Source of the DNA: an uncultured Opitutia bacterium
Lineage (GTDB): Bacteria; Verrucomicrobiota; Verrucomicrobiia; Opitutales; UBA953
Length of the DNA stretch: 8,982 nt
Direction of reading: 5' to 3'
Assembly: GCA_903921665.1 (NCBI GenBank)
Contig: CAIXQT010000135.1
Span: 1 to 8,982 of the forward strand
The notes under the pieces were generated by a model. The model did no database searches. It was not told where the DNA came from and saw nothing but the letters and a program-made list of their open reading frames with translations. Shown in pieces: positions 1-8,113 of the stretch. The position numbers and the translations under genes were made by a program. How positions within the stretch are numbered: the first letter of the stretch is position 1; every line of letters begins with the position of its first letter.

Positions 1-113
1 CGCCAGAGGTCTATGCGGAAAAGGCAGAGCGGGCACGTTGGCAAGGTGACAAGGGGGCAAGGGATCAACTCCCCGCGTCCCCATGCCCACGTGCCAACTA
101 ATCCCCTGCCGAC
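1..113. repeat. Imperfect inverted repeat downstream of argS
   Basis: This non-coding stretch follows the argS stop codon and is built of G-runs and C-runs arranged as an imperfect palindrome. GTTGGCA at 37-43 pairs perfectly with TGCCAAC at 92-98. GGCAG at 23-27 can pair with CTGCC at 106-110, and the G-run at 53-57 faces the C-run at 79-82, with a loop near 64-70. Such a transcript would fold into a long hairpin at the argS 3' end. There is no clear U-tract, so it is not a textbook intrinsic terminator, though it could act in termination or RNA stability. The spacer upstream of argS has a similar composition and design. No gene is supported here. Confidence 0.45.
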
Positions 114-1892
<1,779 letters not shown>

Positions 1893-2045
1893 GTCTTAAG
1901 CCGTAAGCCCCTACGCCCCCTCGGCAAGCGAAGAAGGCCTGCAAGGGTTAGGGCCAGGGCTGGGGCTGGGGCTAGAAGAGGCGACAGGAGAACCCTGCCA
2001 CCGCCTTGCCCTGCCACTCACTAGCCCTACCCAAGCCCTGCAATC
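1893..2045. repeat. G-rich imperfect palindrome upstream of argS
   Basis: This spacer separates the large dehydrogenase gene from argS on the minus strand. Its left arm (about 1955-1975) and right arm (2021-2041) are imperfectly complementary: CAGGGCT at 1955-1961 pairs with AGCCCTG at 2034-2040, and GCTAG at 1971-1975 pairs with CTAGC at 2021-2025. The roughly 45-base loop contains a weaker nested stem (GGCG and CAGG near 1981-1988 against CCTG and CGCC near 2004-2014). The transcript of the upstream gene could form a long stem just after its stop codon, perhaps for termination or mRNA protection. No U-tract and no coding potential were seen. Confidence 0.45.
1945..1971 (+). other. Canonical G-quadruplex motif
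   Basis: Five G-runs of 3, 3, 3, 4 and 4 bases are separated by loops of only 3, 3, 2 and 2 bases (TTA, CCA, CT, CT). This satisfies the standard pattern of four or more runs of at least three G with short loops. It lies on the plus strand, the template strand for argS, and starts about 53 bases upstream of the argS start codon. If folded it could impede RNA polymerase entering argS or stall replication. The motif is seen directly; folding and function are inference. Confidence 0.5.
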
Positions 2046-5000
2046 CTACTTCAACGTCTTCAGGTAGGCGAAGAGGTCCGTGACCTGGTCGTCCGTGAAG
2101 CCATCGAGCAGACCCTCCGGCATCAGCGAGCGACGTAGGTATTTGGCGGACGACACTTCGGACTTCGGTACGCGGCGATCGGCGCCGCCAGGTTGACGGA
2201 GCACGAAGGCCGTCGCGTCTTCGGAGACATAGAACGCCTCGATGACCTCCCCGGTCCGAAGCTTGACCTGGAAGATGCGGTAGGCGGCTTCGATCGCGGC
2301 ATTGGGGTCGATGATATTACGCAGGACGGCCTCCACGCCCATCGCGCCAGCGCCGGAGAGGTTCGGCCCGATCTGGCCGCCCTGACCGTTGATCATGTGG
2401 CAGGCCTGGCAGAGCGCGACGAGCGACTTGCCCTTGGCGGCATCGCCGGCCTTGGACGCAAGCACGGTGAAGCGGGCGGTCTTCTTCTCGAGGGCCGCGA
2501 ACTGCTCACCATTGAGGAGCGGAGGCGCGTCGGTGGTGCGCACGATCTTGGCGCCCTTGCCAAGCTTGCCCCAGGCGGCGTCACCGCTCGCCGAAGCGAA
2601 GACAAGCGACTCCGGGAGCTTCTCACCGGCGAAGGTGCGGGTCATGTTCGTGCGGACCTCGGCAGGCTTACGCTCGACGTTCCAGACGCGGTATTCGGCA
2701 AACGCGCCTTGCGTGCCACCCTTCGGGGAAGACCAGCCGACGGTGAGGCCGGGCAGGTCGTGCGGCTGGGCCGACTTCGAGGTGCCGGTCAGTTCGCCGT
2801 CCTGATAGGTGCGCAAGACGCCCGCCACGTCGCGCGTGAGGGCGACATGCGTCCAGATACCCACGGAGATCGGCTTGGATGAGACCACGGCGTCATTGAT
2901 CTTCGAACCCATGTAGGCCCGGAAGATACCAGCCGCAAAATTCAGGTCCAGTACGCCAGGCGCGCCGAGGATGCTGTCATTGTTATCGGCCTTGCCGTCG
3001 AGACGCACCCACGTCTCCACGGTGAAGGCGCCCTTGAGGACGAGGCCCGATCGCGCGACGGCGTCATTGGAGCCGTCTAGCGTCAGCACGCTACGGAAGA
3101 CTCCGCCGAGCTGGGCCGAGACGGCCGCGAGTTCCGGACTGTCGCCCAAGGCGATGGCGAGCTTCTCGGCGACCGGGATCTCGATGTCCGCCACGGCGAC
3201 GGACTTGTCGGCGAGTCCGGCGGCGATGGCCTTGGCGCCGGCCTTGGTGCCGCTGATGCCATCGAGCACGATCTTACGGTCGTTCACGGAAAGCGTCGGG
3301 TAGAACTTCATCGCAAGCACGGAAGCCTGCGGCGAACGGGAAGCGACCAAGGCGCGAAGGGCGAGGTTCGAGACGTCCGCCGAAGCCGATCCTACGAAAG
3401 CGGCGACGGCCTCAGGCTTGGACATGCGGAGCTGCTGCAGCCCGACCAACGCATCGCGTCGGGAATCATCGCGCCCGACCAAGGTGATGAGATCGTCCTC
3501 CATGTCCAGAAGCTGGAAGCCACCGATGAGTTGCGCGGCGAGGGCTCGCTCGACGACTCCCTGCGCGAGCAACGCACGGGCGGCCTCTTTGACGACGGGT
3601 CCGACCTTGGCGGGGTCGAGATCCGTACGGGTGACCAGCAGGAGTTCGACGACACGGCTACGCACCGTGGCGTCGGCCAGCAGCTTGCGCAGCACGGCGA
3701 CGCTGGCCGGCTGGTCGAGCGTCTTGGCGACGGCGAAGAGTTCGTCAGGTCCCGGGGCGCGGTTCAGCTGGCCGACGAGTTCGGCGACGAGCGGGGCGCC
3801 GACCTTGGGGTCGAGCGCGAGTGCGGCAAACATGCGCCCTTCGGCGGGGAGCTCCTTCGCGGCATCCGACGCGAGGAAGGCGGCGACGGCCTCCGGCTGG
3901 CGCTCCAGGTACATGCGCACGAGGAACCGTTCGAAGTCGCGCTCGTAGGCGACGCCGACCTTGATCGGCTTGCCACCTCGGTCCGGCGCGACCGGAGTCT
4001 CAAGGGAAGGGCCGACGAAGCGCATCATGGCGCCGAGGGCCGCGGTCGACTTGGCCGAAGCCTCTCCCAGCGTCTTGATGGCGGCGGCGCGGACTTCCGC
4101 GTCCGCGTCGGCGGTGAGCGAAGACAAAACGGCCAGGTCGGCGACGCCGGCATGGCGCAACGCGTTGACCGCTTCGCGGCGGACGTTGCGATTCGCCGAT
4201 CCGAGCAGGACGGAAACGAATCCGGCGACTTCCTGTTTCTGCTCGCCGAGCACCCAAAGAGCCTGAATCCGTCGGGCAGGGGCGGCGGACTCGTCTCGCA
4301 CGATCGCCGCAAGGGCGCCGGTGATGGCGGCGTCAGGCGCACGATCCCCCAGCGTCTGCCAGGCGAGATGCGCGTCAGCGGCGATCCTGGAACCGAGCCG
4401 AGCGACGAGATCGGCAGAGCTGAGCTTGGTGTAATCGGGCACCGTCTGGGCGACGAAGCCCTTCGGCTTGATGCGCCAGATACGACCGGACTGCTTGTCG
4501 CGGTCGGGGTGGTTACGGGCGACTTCGTTATGGCTGATGATCTTATTATACCAGTCGATGACGTAGAGGCAGCCGTCCGGCCCCATCGTCATGGCGATCG
4601 GGCGGAAGAACGGGTCGTCGCAGGTGACGAAGTCGTCGAGCTTCTCGAGGCGGTAGCCGGAGCCTTCGCGGTGCTGGCGGACAGCGTTGACCTTCGAGGT
4701 GATCGGGTTGGCGACATACATCACGCCGTCATAACCCTTCGGCCAGACGCCGACATCGGACAGGGCCAAGCCGCTCAAGCCCGTGCCGCCCATCTTGAAG
4801 TCGGGAGCCTGGACGGGAAACTTCGGCTGATAAGATTTCGCAAGCCGGTCAGCGCAGCCGGGGTAGAGGGCGTATTCATGGAATGGCATCACCGGGTAGC
4901 CGTAATCGTTGGCCTCCTGGATGAACGTCTCGCCTTCGCCCGTGAGAGCGAGGCCCCAGATATTGCACGGACCGACGCTCGTGGGCTCGAAGAAGCTGCC

Positions 5001-6281
5001 ATCGGGACGGAAGCGCGCCATCCGAGTGTTAGGGAAATCCGTCACATCGCCCTTGGCGGAGGTCACCTTGCCGGAATTGAAAGCACCTTGGGCGAGCCAG
5101 AACCAACCCCACGGAGCGCGGGTAAACTGGTGCGGGAAGAGATGGGAGTCCTGGACGCCGAATCCCGTCAGCAGCACCTCGCGCTTGTCGGCCTTGCCGT
5201 CGCCATCGGTGTCGCGCAGGAAGACGACGTCGTGGCCGTGCTGCACGACGGCGCCGTCCTTATAAGGCAGGACGCCTTCGGGGATGGCGAGCCCGTCGGC
5301 GAAGGCGCGCGGCTGGCGCACGCCGGACGCGAAGGGCTGATCGAAGACGACGACCTTGTCGCGGGCCTTGGATTTGTAGAGGGCCTCGGCGGCGGCCGGA
5401 TTCTCGTTGGCGTCGACCGGATATTCGAGCGCGGTGCTGGACCACGCCCTGCCCTGCTGATCGAAGATCAGCATGATGAATTTGCCGAAGTCGGCGGACT
5501 CCTTGGCGAAGAGCTCGACCTCGAAACCCTCCGGCAGCTTGAAGAGCTTCTGCTGCTCCTCGGCCGAACGGCGGACGCCCTGCACATTGTTGTAGCTCGT
5601 GTCGCGTTTCGCCGGAGCGGCCGCGACCTTCTTTTCCACAGGCTTCACCTTATCCCAGGTCAGCGCGCCAGGCGTGGCGGGCAGTTCCTCGATCGTGATG
5701 TCCTTCGCCTGGATCACGGCCATGCCGCCGGAGTGGATCTGGATGGCGATCTTGCCGTCGGCGGCGATGTTCGGCTCGGTCTCGACGTAATCGAGCGCCG
5801 GCACGCCGTTGATCCAGCTACGGATGCGGGGGCCTTCGGCGAGGATGCGGTATTCGTTCCACTCGCCTTCCTTCACGGCGGCGAGCACGCCGGCGGCGTC
5901 TTTCGATTCGGCGATGACTTTGTTGCGGCGGCTCTCGTCGTAGATCTTGCCATACCAGCCCTTGCCGTAATCCACCTGATAGCCGCTCATCTCGGAGCTG
6001 TTCGGGACACGGATGCTGCGCATCTGCACGCCGCTGTTGACGAAACCGGTGCCGGTCAGGCGCAGCTTGATGCGGAGGTCGAAATTCTGGTAGGACTTGT
6101 CGGTCGCGAGGAAGAAGTTCTTCGGCACCTTGACCGTGGCGGAGCCGCCGCGGATCTCGCCGTCCTCGACGCGCCACCAAGCGGCGTCGCCCTCCCAGCC
6201 AGCCAAGCTCTTGCCATCGAAGATCGAGACGGGAGCGGCCTGCAGGGTGAGCGCCAAGAAAAGGGTCAGGAGGTAACGCAT
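2046..6281 (-). CDS. Secreted DUF1080 / PVC-type dehydrogenase / HEAT / LamG / cytochrome c fusion
   Basis: This 1411-residue protein is probably exported and heme-binding. The order is: a Sec-type signal peptide (MRYLLTLFLALTLQA, likely cut near residue 15); a DUF1080 (3-keto-disaccharide hydrolase-like) domain, about 17-200, with NSGVQMRS (82-89), GYQVDY (100-105) and WNEYRI (141-146); an Ala/Lys/Pro linker (201-245); a PVC-type propeller dehydrogenase, about 246-606, resembling sorbosone/glucose dehydrogenases, with a DTDGDGKADKRE acidic loop (357-368) and GPDGCLYVIDWYN (567-579); alpha-helical HEAT-like repeats, about 620-1060, clearest at 655-742; a LamG jellyroll, about 1065-1215 (FTVETWVRLDG, WTHVALTRD); and a PVC-type cytochrome c domain, about 1274-1411. 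The heme motif is CQACH (1291-1295) and the likely axial Met is M1387 in SLMPEGLL. The ATG at 6281 was chosen because it begins the signal peptide; an ATG at 6404 would add 41 non-signal residues through the promoter region. The bases before the start are pyrimidine-rich, with no Shine-Dalgarno sequence. The likely role is periplasmic carbohydrate oxidation with electron transfer to the heme. The substrate and cofactor cannot be read from the sequence. Confidence 0.9.
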   Translation of the reverse strand: MRYLLTLFLALTLQAAPVSIFDGKSLAGWEGDAAWWRVEDGEIRGGSATVKVPKNFFLATDKSYQNFDLRIKLRLTGTGFVNSGVQMRSIRVPNSSEMSGYQVDYGKGWYGKIYDESRRNKVIAESKDAAGVLAAVKEGEWNEYRILAEGPRIRSWINGVPALDYVETEPNIAADGKIAIQIHSGGMAVIQAKDITIEELPATPGALTWDKVKPVEKKVAAAPAKRDTSYNNVQGVRRSAEEQQKLFKLPEGFEVELFAKESADFGKFIMLIFDQQGRAWSSTALEYPVDANENPAAAEALYKSKARDKVVVFDQPFASGVRQPRAFADGLAIPEGVLPYKDGAVVQHGHDVVFLRDTDGDGKADKREVLLTGFGVQDSHLFPHQFTRAPWGWFWLAQGAFNSGKVTSAKGDVTDFPNTRMARFRPDGSFFEPTSVGPCNIWGLALTGEGETFIQEANDYGYPVMPFHEYALYPGCADRLAKSYQPKFPVQAPDFKMGGTGLSGLALSDVGVWPKGYDGVMYVANPITSKVNAVRQHREGSGYRLEKLDDFVTCDDPFFRPIAMTMGPDGCLYVIDWYNKIISHNEVARNHPDRDKQSGRIWRIKPKGFVAQTVPDYTKLSSADLVARLGSRIAADAHLAWQTLGDRAPDAAITGALAAIVRDESAAPARRIQALWVLGEQKQEVAGFVSVLLGSANRNVRREAVNALRHAGVADLAVLSSLTADADAEVRAAAIKTLGEASAKSTAALGAMMRFVGPSLETPVAPDRGGKPIKVGVAYERDFERFLVRMYLERQPEAVAAFLASDAAKELPAEGRMFAALALDPKVGAPLVAELVGQLNRAPGPDELFAVAKTLDQPASVAVLRKLLADATVRSRVVELLLVTRTDLDPAKVGPVVKEAARALLAQGVVERALAAQLIGGFQLLDMEDDLITLVGRDDSRRDALVGLQQLRMSKPEAVAAFVGSASADVSNLALRALVASRSPQASVLAMKFYPTLSVNDRKIVLDGISGTKAGAKAIAAGLADKSVAVADIEIPVAEKLAIALGDSPELAAVSAQLGGVFRSVLTLDGSNDAVARSGLVLKGAFTVETWVRLDGKADNNDSILGAPGVLDLNFAAGIFRAYMGSKINDAVVSSKPISVGIWTHVALTRDVAGVLRTYQDGELTGTSKSAQPHDLPGLTVGWSSPKGGTQGAFAEYRVWNVERKPAEVRTNMTRTFAGEKLPESLVFASASGDAAWGKLGKGAKIVRTTDAPPLLNGEQFAALEKKTARFTVLASKAGDAAKGKSLVALCQACHMINGQGGQIGPNLSGAGAMGVEAVLRNIIDPNAAIEAAYRIFQVKLRTGEVIEAFYVSEDATAFVLRQPGGADRRVPKSEVSSAKYLRRSLMPEGLLDGFTDDQVTDLFAYLKTLK
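5455..5473. repeat. Perfect 8-bp hairpin inside the dehydrogenase gene
   Basis: TGCTGATC at 5455-5462 is followed by a 3-base loop (GAA) and its exact complement GATCAGCA at 5466-5473. It lies in the propeller domain, in codons for residues around LIFDQQ (271-276). In the mRNA the loop reads UUC closed by C-G. It may be a codon-usage coincidence; no function is claimed. Confidence 0.3.
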
Positions 6282-6300
6282 GGAGGAAGGGGTGACGTCG

Positions 6301-6328
6301 AACTTAGCGGACCTCGGACGCCCTTCAA
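6301..6328 (-). promoter_or_regulatory. Weak candidate promoter for the dehydrogenase fusion gene
   Basis: Read on the minus strand, TTGAAG (6328-6323) matches four of six bases of the sigma-70 -35 box. After a 16-base spacer, TAAGTT (6306-6301) matches three of six bases of the -10 box. A transcript starting near 6294 would have a leader of only about a dozen bases. The match is weak and the host's promoter consensus may differ, so this is only a pointer. Confidence 0.25.
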
Positions 6329-6377
6329 CCCTGCTCGTCATCGCGGCATGCAACCCGACCACCCTCAAAAGCACATC

Positions 6378-6402
6378 GGGACGCACGCCACGCTTGCGTC
6401 CC
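6378..6402. promoter_or_regulatory. Perfect 8-bp dyad in the divergent intergenic region (possible operator)
   Basis: GGGACGCA at 6378-6385 and TGCGTCCC at 6395-6402 are exact inverted repeats separated by 9 bases. The centre-to-centre arm spacing is 17 bases, close to two helical turns, as in sites bound by dimeric repressors. The right arm ends 26 bases before the sufT start codon and overlaps a possible -35 element (TTGCGT, 6394-6399) for the sufT operon. The matching -10 candidate (6417-6422, TGTTTT) is poor. An alternative reading is a hairpin in the 5' leader of a longer sufT transcript. No regulator gene is visible nearby. Confidence 0.4.
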
Positions 6403-6428
6403 AAGGCCTAACCGCCTGTTTTCATCGC

Positions 6429-6974
6429 ATGTCCTCTACCCACAAACTCCTCCGCGACTGCGCCGCGACCCTGATTCCCGCCGGGGATATCGTGGTGCTG
6501 GAGGCGGGCACGGAAGTCACGGTCACCCAAGCCCTCGGCGGCTCGGTCACCGTCCGGACCCCGATGGGCCTTTTCCGGATCGCGCCCGCCGACATCGAGG
6601 CCCTCGGCGCCGATGCCGCCAGCCAGTATGGCAAGAAGGAGGAAACGGTCGTCGCTGGTCCCGTGAATCAGGAAGCGCTCTGGGAATCGCTCAAAGGCTG
6701 CTTCGATCCGGAGATCCCGGTCAATATCGTCGACCTCGGATTGATCTATCACCTTGAACTCTCGCCTGGCGACCGCGGCGGCCAGAAGGTCGCCGCCAAG
6801 ATGACCCTCACCGCACAAGGCTGCGGCATGGGCCCCGTCATCGCCGCCGACGCCAAGTCCAAGCTCGAAGCCCTGCCGGGCGTCGAGTCCGCCGAAGTCG
6901 AGATCGTCTGGGACCCGGTCTGGAATCCGCGCATGATCTCCGACGCCGGCCGCAAGCAGCTCGGCCTCGAGTGA
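6429..6974 (+). CDS. sufT: SufT-type Fe-S cluster assembly protein (MIP18/DUF59 family)
   Basis: This 181-residue cytoplasmic protein belongs to the SufT branch of the MIP18 (DUF59) family, which helps mature Fe-S proteins. Residues 14-60 form the SufT-specific N-terminal extension, with TLIPAGDIVVLEAGTEV followed by TQALGGSVTV. Residues 80-165 are the DUF59 domain: DPEIPVNIVDLGLIY (93-107) is the family signature, and the conserved cysteine is C132 in TLTAQGCGMGP (127-136 onward). The C-terminus, WDPVWNPRMISDAGRKQLGL (161-180), is also typical. The ATG at 6429 was chosen because it starts just before the extension; an in-frame ATG at 6348 would add 27 unsupported residues. No Shine-Dalgarno sequence precedes it, so it may be leaderless or SD-independent. 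Its TGA overlaps the next gene's ATG by one base. No other suf genes (sufBCDS) occur in the window, so the gene stands apart from any Suf operon that may exist elsewhere. Confidence 0.93.
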   Translation: MSSTHKLLRDCAATLIPAGDIVVLEAGTEVTVTQALGGSVTVRTPMGLFRIAPADIEALGADAASQYGKKEETVVAGPVNQEALWESLKGCFDPEIPVNIVDLGLIYHLELSPGDRGGQKVAAKMTLTAQGCGMGPVIAADAKSKLEALPGVESAEVEIVWDPVWNPRMISDAGRKQLGLE

Positions 6975-8113
6975 TGTCCGCGCCCGTCCAGTCCGCGACG
7001 GCCCTCTACCTGCACGTCCCGTTCTGCGCGTCGTCCTGCGACTTCTGCTCGTTCTACCAGGAACAGCCCAAGCGCGGGGAGATCGACCGTTACCTCTCCG
7101 CGATCGAACGGGAGATGGAGCTTCATCCGCCCGGTCGCGTCGAGACCGCCTTCTGGGGCGGCGGGACTCCCGGCCTGTTGCCGGCGGAAGACCTTTTGCG
7201 CCTCGGCCATGCGATGACCAAGGCCGCCGGCCGGCCCGGCGAATGGACCGTCGAGCTCGCGCCTTCGTCGGTGCGTGCCGATAAGCTCGCCGCCCTCAAG
7301 CAGATCGGCGTCACGCGCGTCTCGATGGGCGTGCAGAGCTTCGACGACGCCACGCTGGATGCGCTCGGCCGACGTCATTCCCCCAAGCAGATCATGGAGG
7401 CCTGGGAACTCATCGAGGCCGCGGGCTTCGCCTCGCGCAACCTCGACCTGATCTTCGCCATCCCCGGCCAGGACGAGAAGCGCTGGACCGACGACCTCGC
7501 ACGCGCGATGTCGCTCAAGCCGGACCATCTCTCCACCTACTGCCTGACCTTCGAAGAAGACACCGCGATGTTCGTGAAGCTCTCGCAGGGCAAGGTGAAG
7601 ATCGACCGCGAACTCGAAGCATTCCTGTATCGCCGTACCTGGGAAACGCTCGAGGCGAATGACTACGCGCAGTACGAGACGTCCAACTTCGCCCGCGCCG
7701 GCCACGCCTGCCGGCATAACCTGATCACTTGGGAAATGGGCGCTTGGATCGGCTACGGTCCGTCCGCTTCTTCGCAATGGGGCGCCCGACGCTGGACCAA
7801 TCCCTCGAACCTCGACCAGTGGATCAAGGGTGTCGAGGCGAGCCAGCCCGTGCTCGAGCAGGTCAAGGACCTCAGCCCGGCCGACCTGCTTTGCGACGCG
7901 CTCGTCTTCGGCCTGCGGCTGAACGCCGGCGTCGACCCTTTCGCCCTCGCCGCGCGTTTCGGCACGCCTTTGCCGCAAGGCGTCCGTGACCTCTTCGCCG
8001 ACCTCGTCGAGGAAGGCCTCATGGAGCTCGCCGGCGCGCACTTCCGCCTGACCGGCGAAGGACGCATGCGGGCCGACGCCGTCGGCGTGGCCGTACTGGA
8101 GAAATTCGACTGA
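6974..8113 (+). CDS. HemW-like radical SAM protein (HemN/coproporphyrinogen oxidase-like)
   Basis: This 379-residue radical SAM protein has the HemW/HemN fold. The [4Fe-4S] and S-adenosylmethionine signature is C18-x3-C22-x2-C25, within VPFCASSCDFCSFY. The SAM-contacting GGGTPG is at 62-67, GVQSFDD at 119-125, and the YETSNFARAG block at 234-243. The C-terminal HemN domain spans about 300-375. Length and layout fit HemW, a heme chaperone family, rather than the longer true oxidase HemN. Two residues differ from typical HemW. The HNxxYW motif reads HNLITW (248-253), with Thr for Tyr, and the usual GxxAH(S/G) turn reads GPSASS (262-267), with Ser for His. Heme handling is therefore uncertain, and I leave the symbol blank. 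The start chosen is the ATG at 6974, which overlaps the sufT stop (TGATG); a GTG three bases earlier is possible. Pairing with SufT fits its need for an Fe-S cluster. Confidence 0.88.
   Translation: MSAPVQSATALYLHVPFCASSCDFCSFYQEQPKRGEIDRYLSAIEREMELHPPGRVETAFWGGGTPGLLPAEDLLRLGHAMTKAAGRPGEWTVELAPSSVRADKLAALKQIGVTRVSMGVQSFDDATLDALGRRHSPKQIMEAWELIEAAGFASRNLDLIFAIPGQDEKRWTDDLARAMSLKPDHLSTYCLTFEEDTAMFVKLSQGKVKIDRELEAFLYRRTWETLEANDYAQYETSNFARAGHACRHNLITWEMGAWIGYGPSASSQWGARRWTNPSNLDQWIKGVEASQPVLEQVKDLSPADLLCDALVFGLRLNAGVDPFALAARFGTPLPQGVRDLFADLVEEGLMELAGAHFRLTGEGRMRADAVGVAVLEKFD

Noticed and set aside
1..113. Intrinsic terminator for argS
   Set aside because: A hairpin can be drawn, but there is no U-tract after it on the argS strand, so only an inverted repeat is reported.
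6282..6404. N-terminal extension of the dehydrogenase fusion to an upstream ATG at 6404
   Set aside because: The 41 extra residues would bury the signal peptide and run through the divergent promoter region and most of the dyad.
3531..6428. Very long open frame on the plus strand opposite the dehydrogenase gene, running in frame into sufT
   Set aside because: It lies antisense to a gene with clear domains, its translation is low-complexity, rich in Gly, Asp, Glu, Arg and Leu, and shows no family motif. Long antisense frames are expected in GC-rich DNA. Only the part from 6429 is real (sufT).
6749..8041. Minus-strand frame of 430 codons opposite sufT and the HemW-like gene
   Set aside because: It overlaps two confidently identified genes and has no domain signal; it is a codon-bias shadow.
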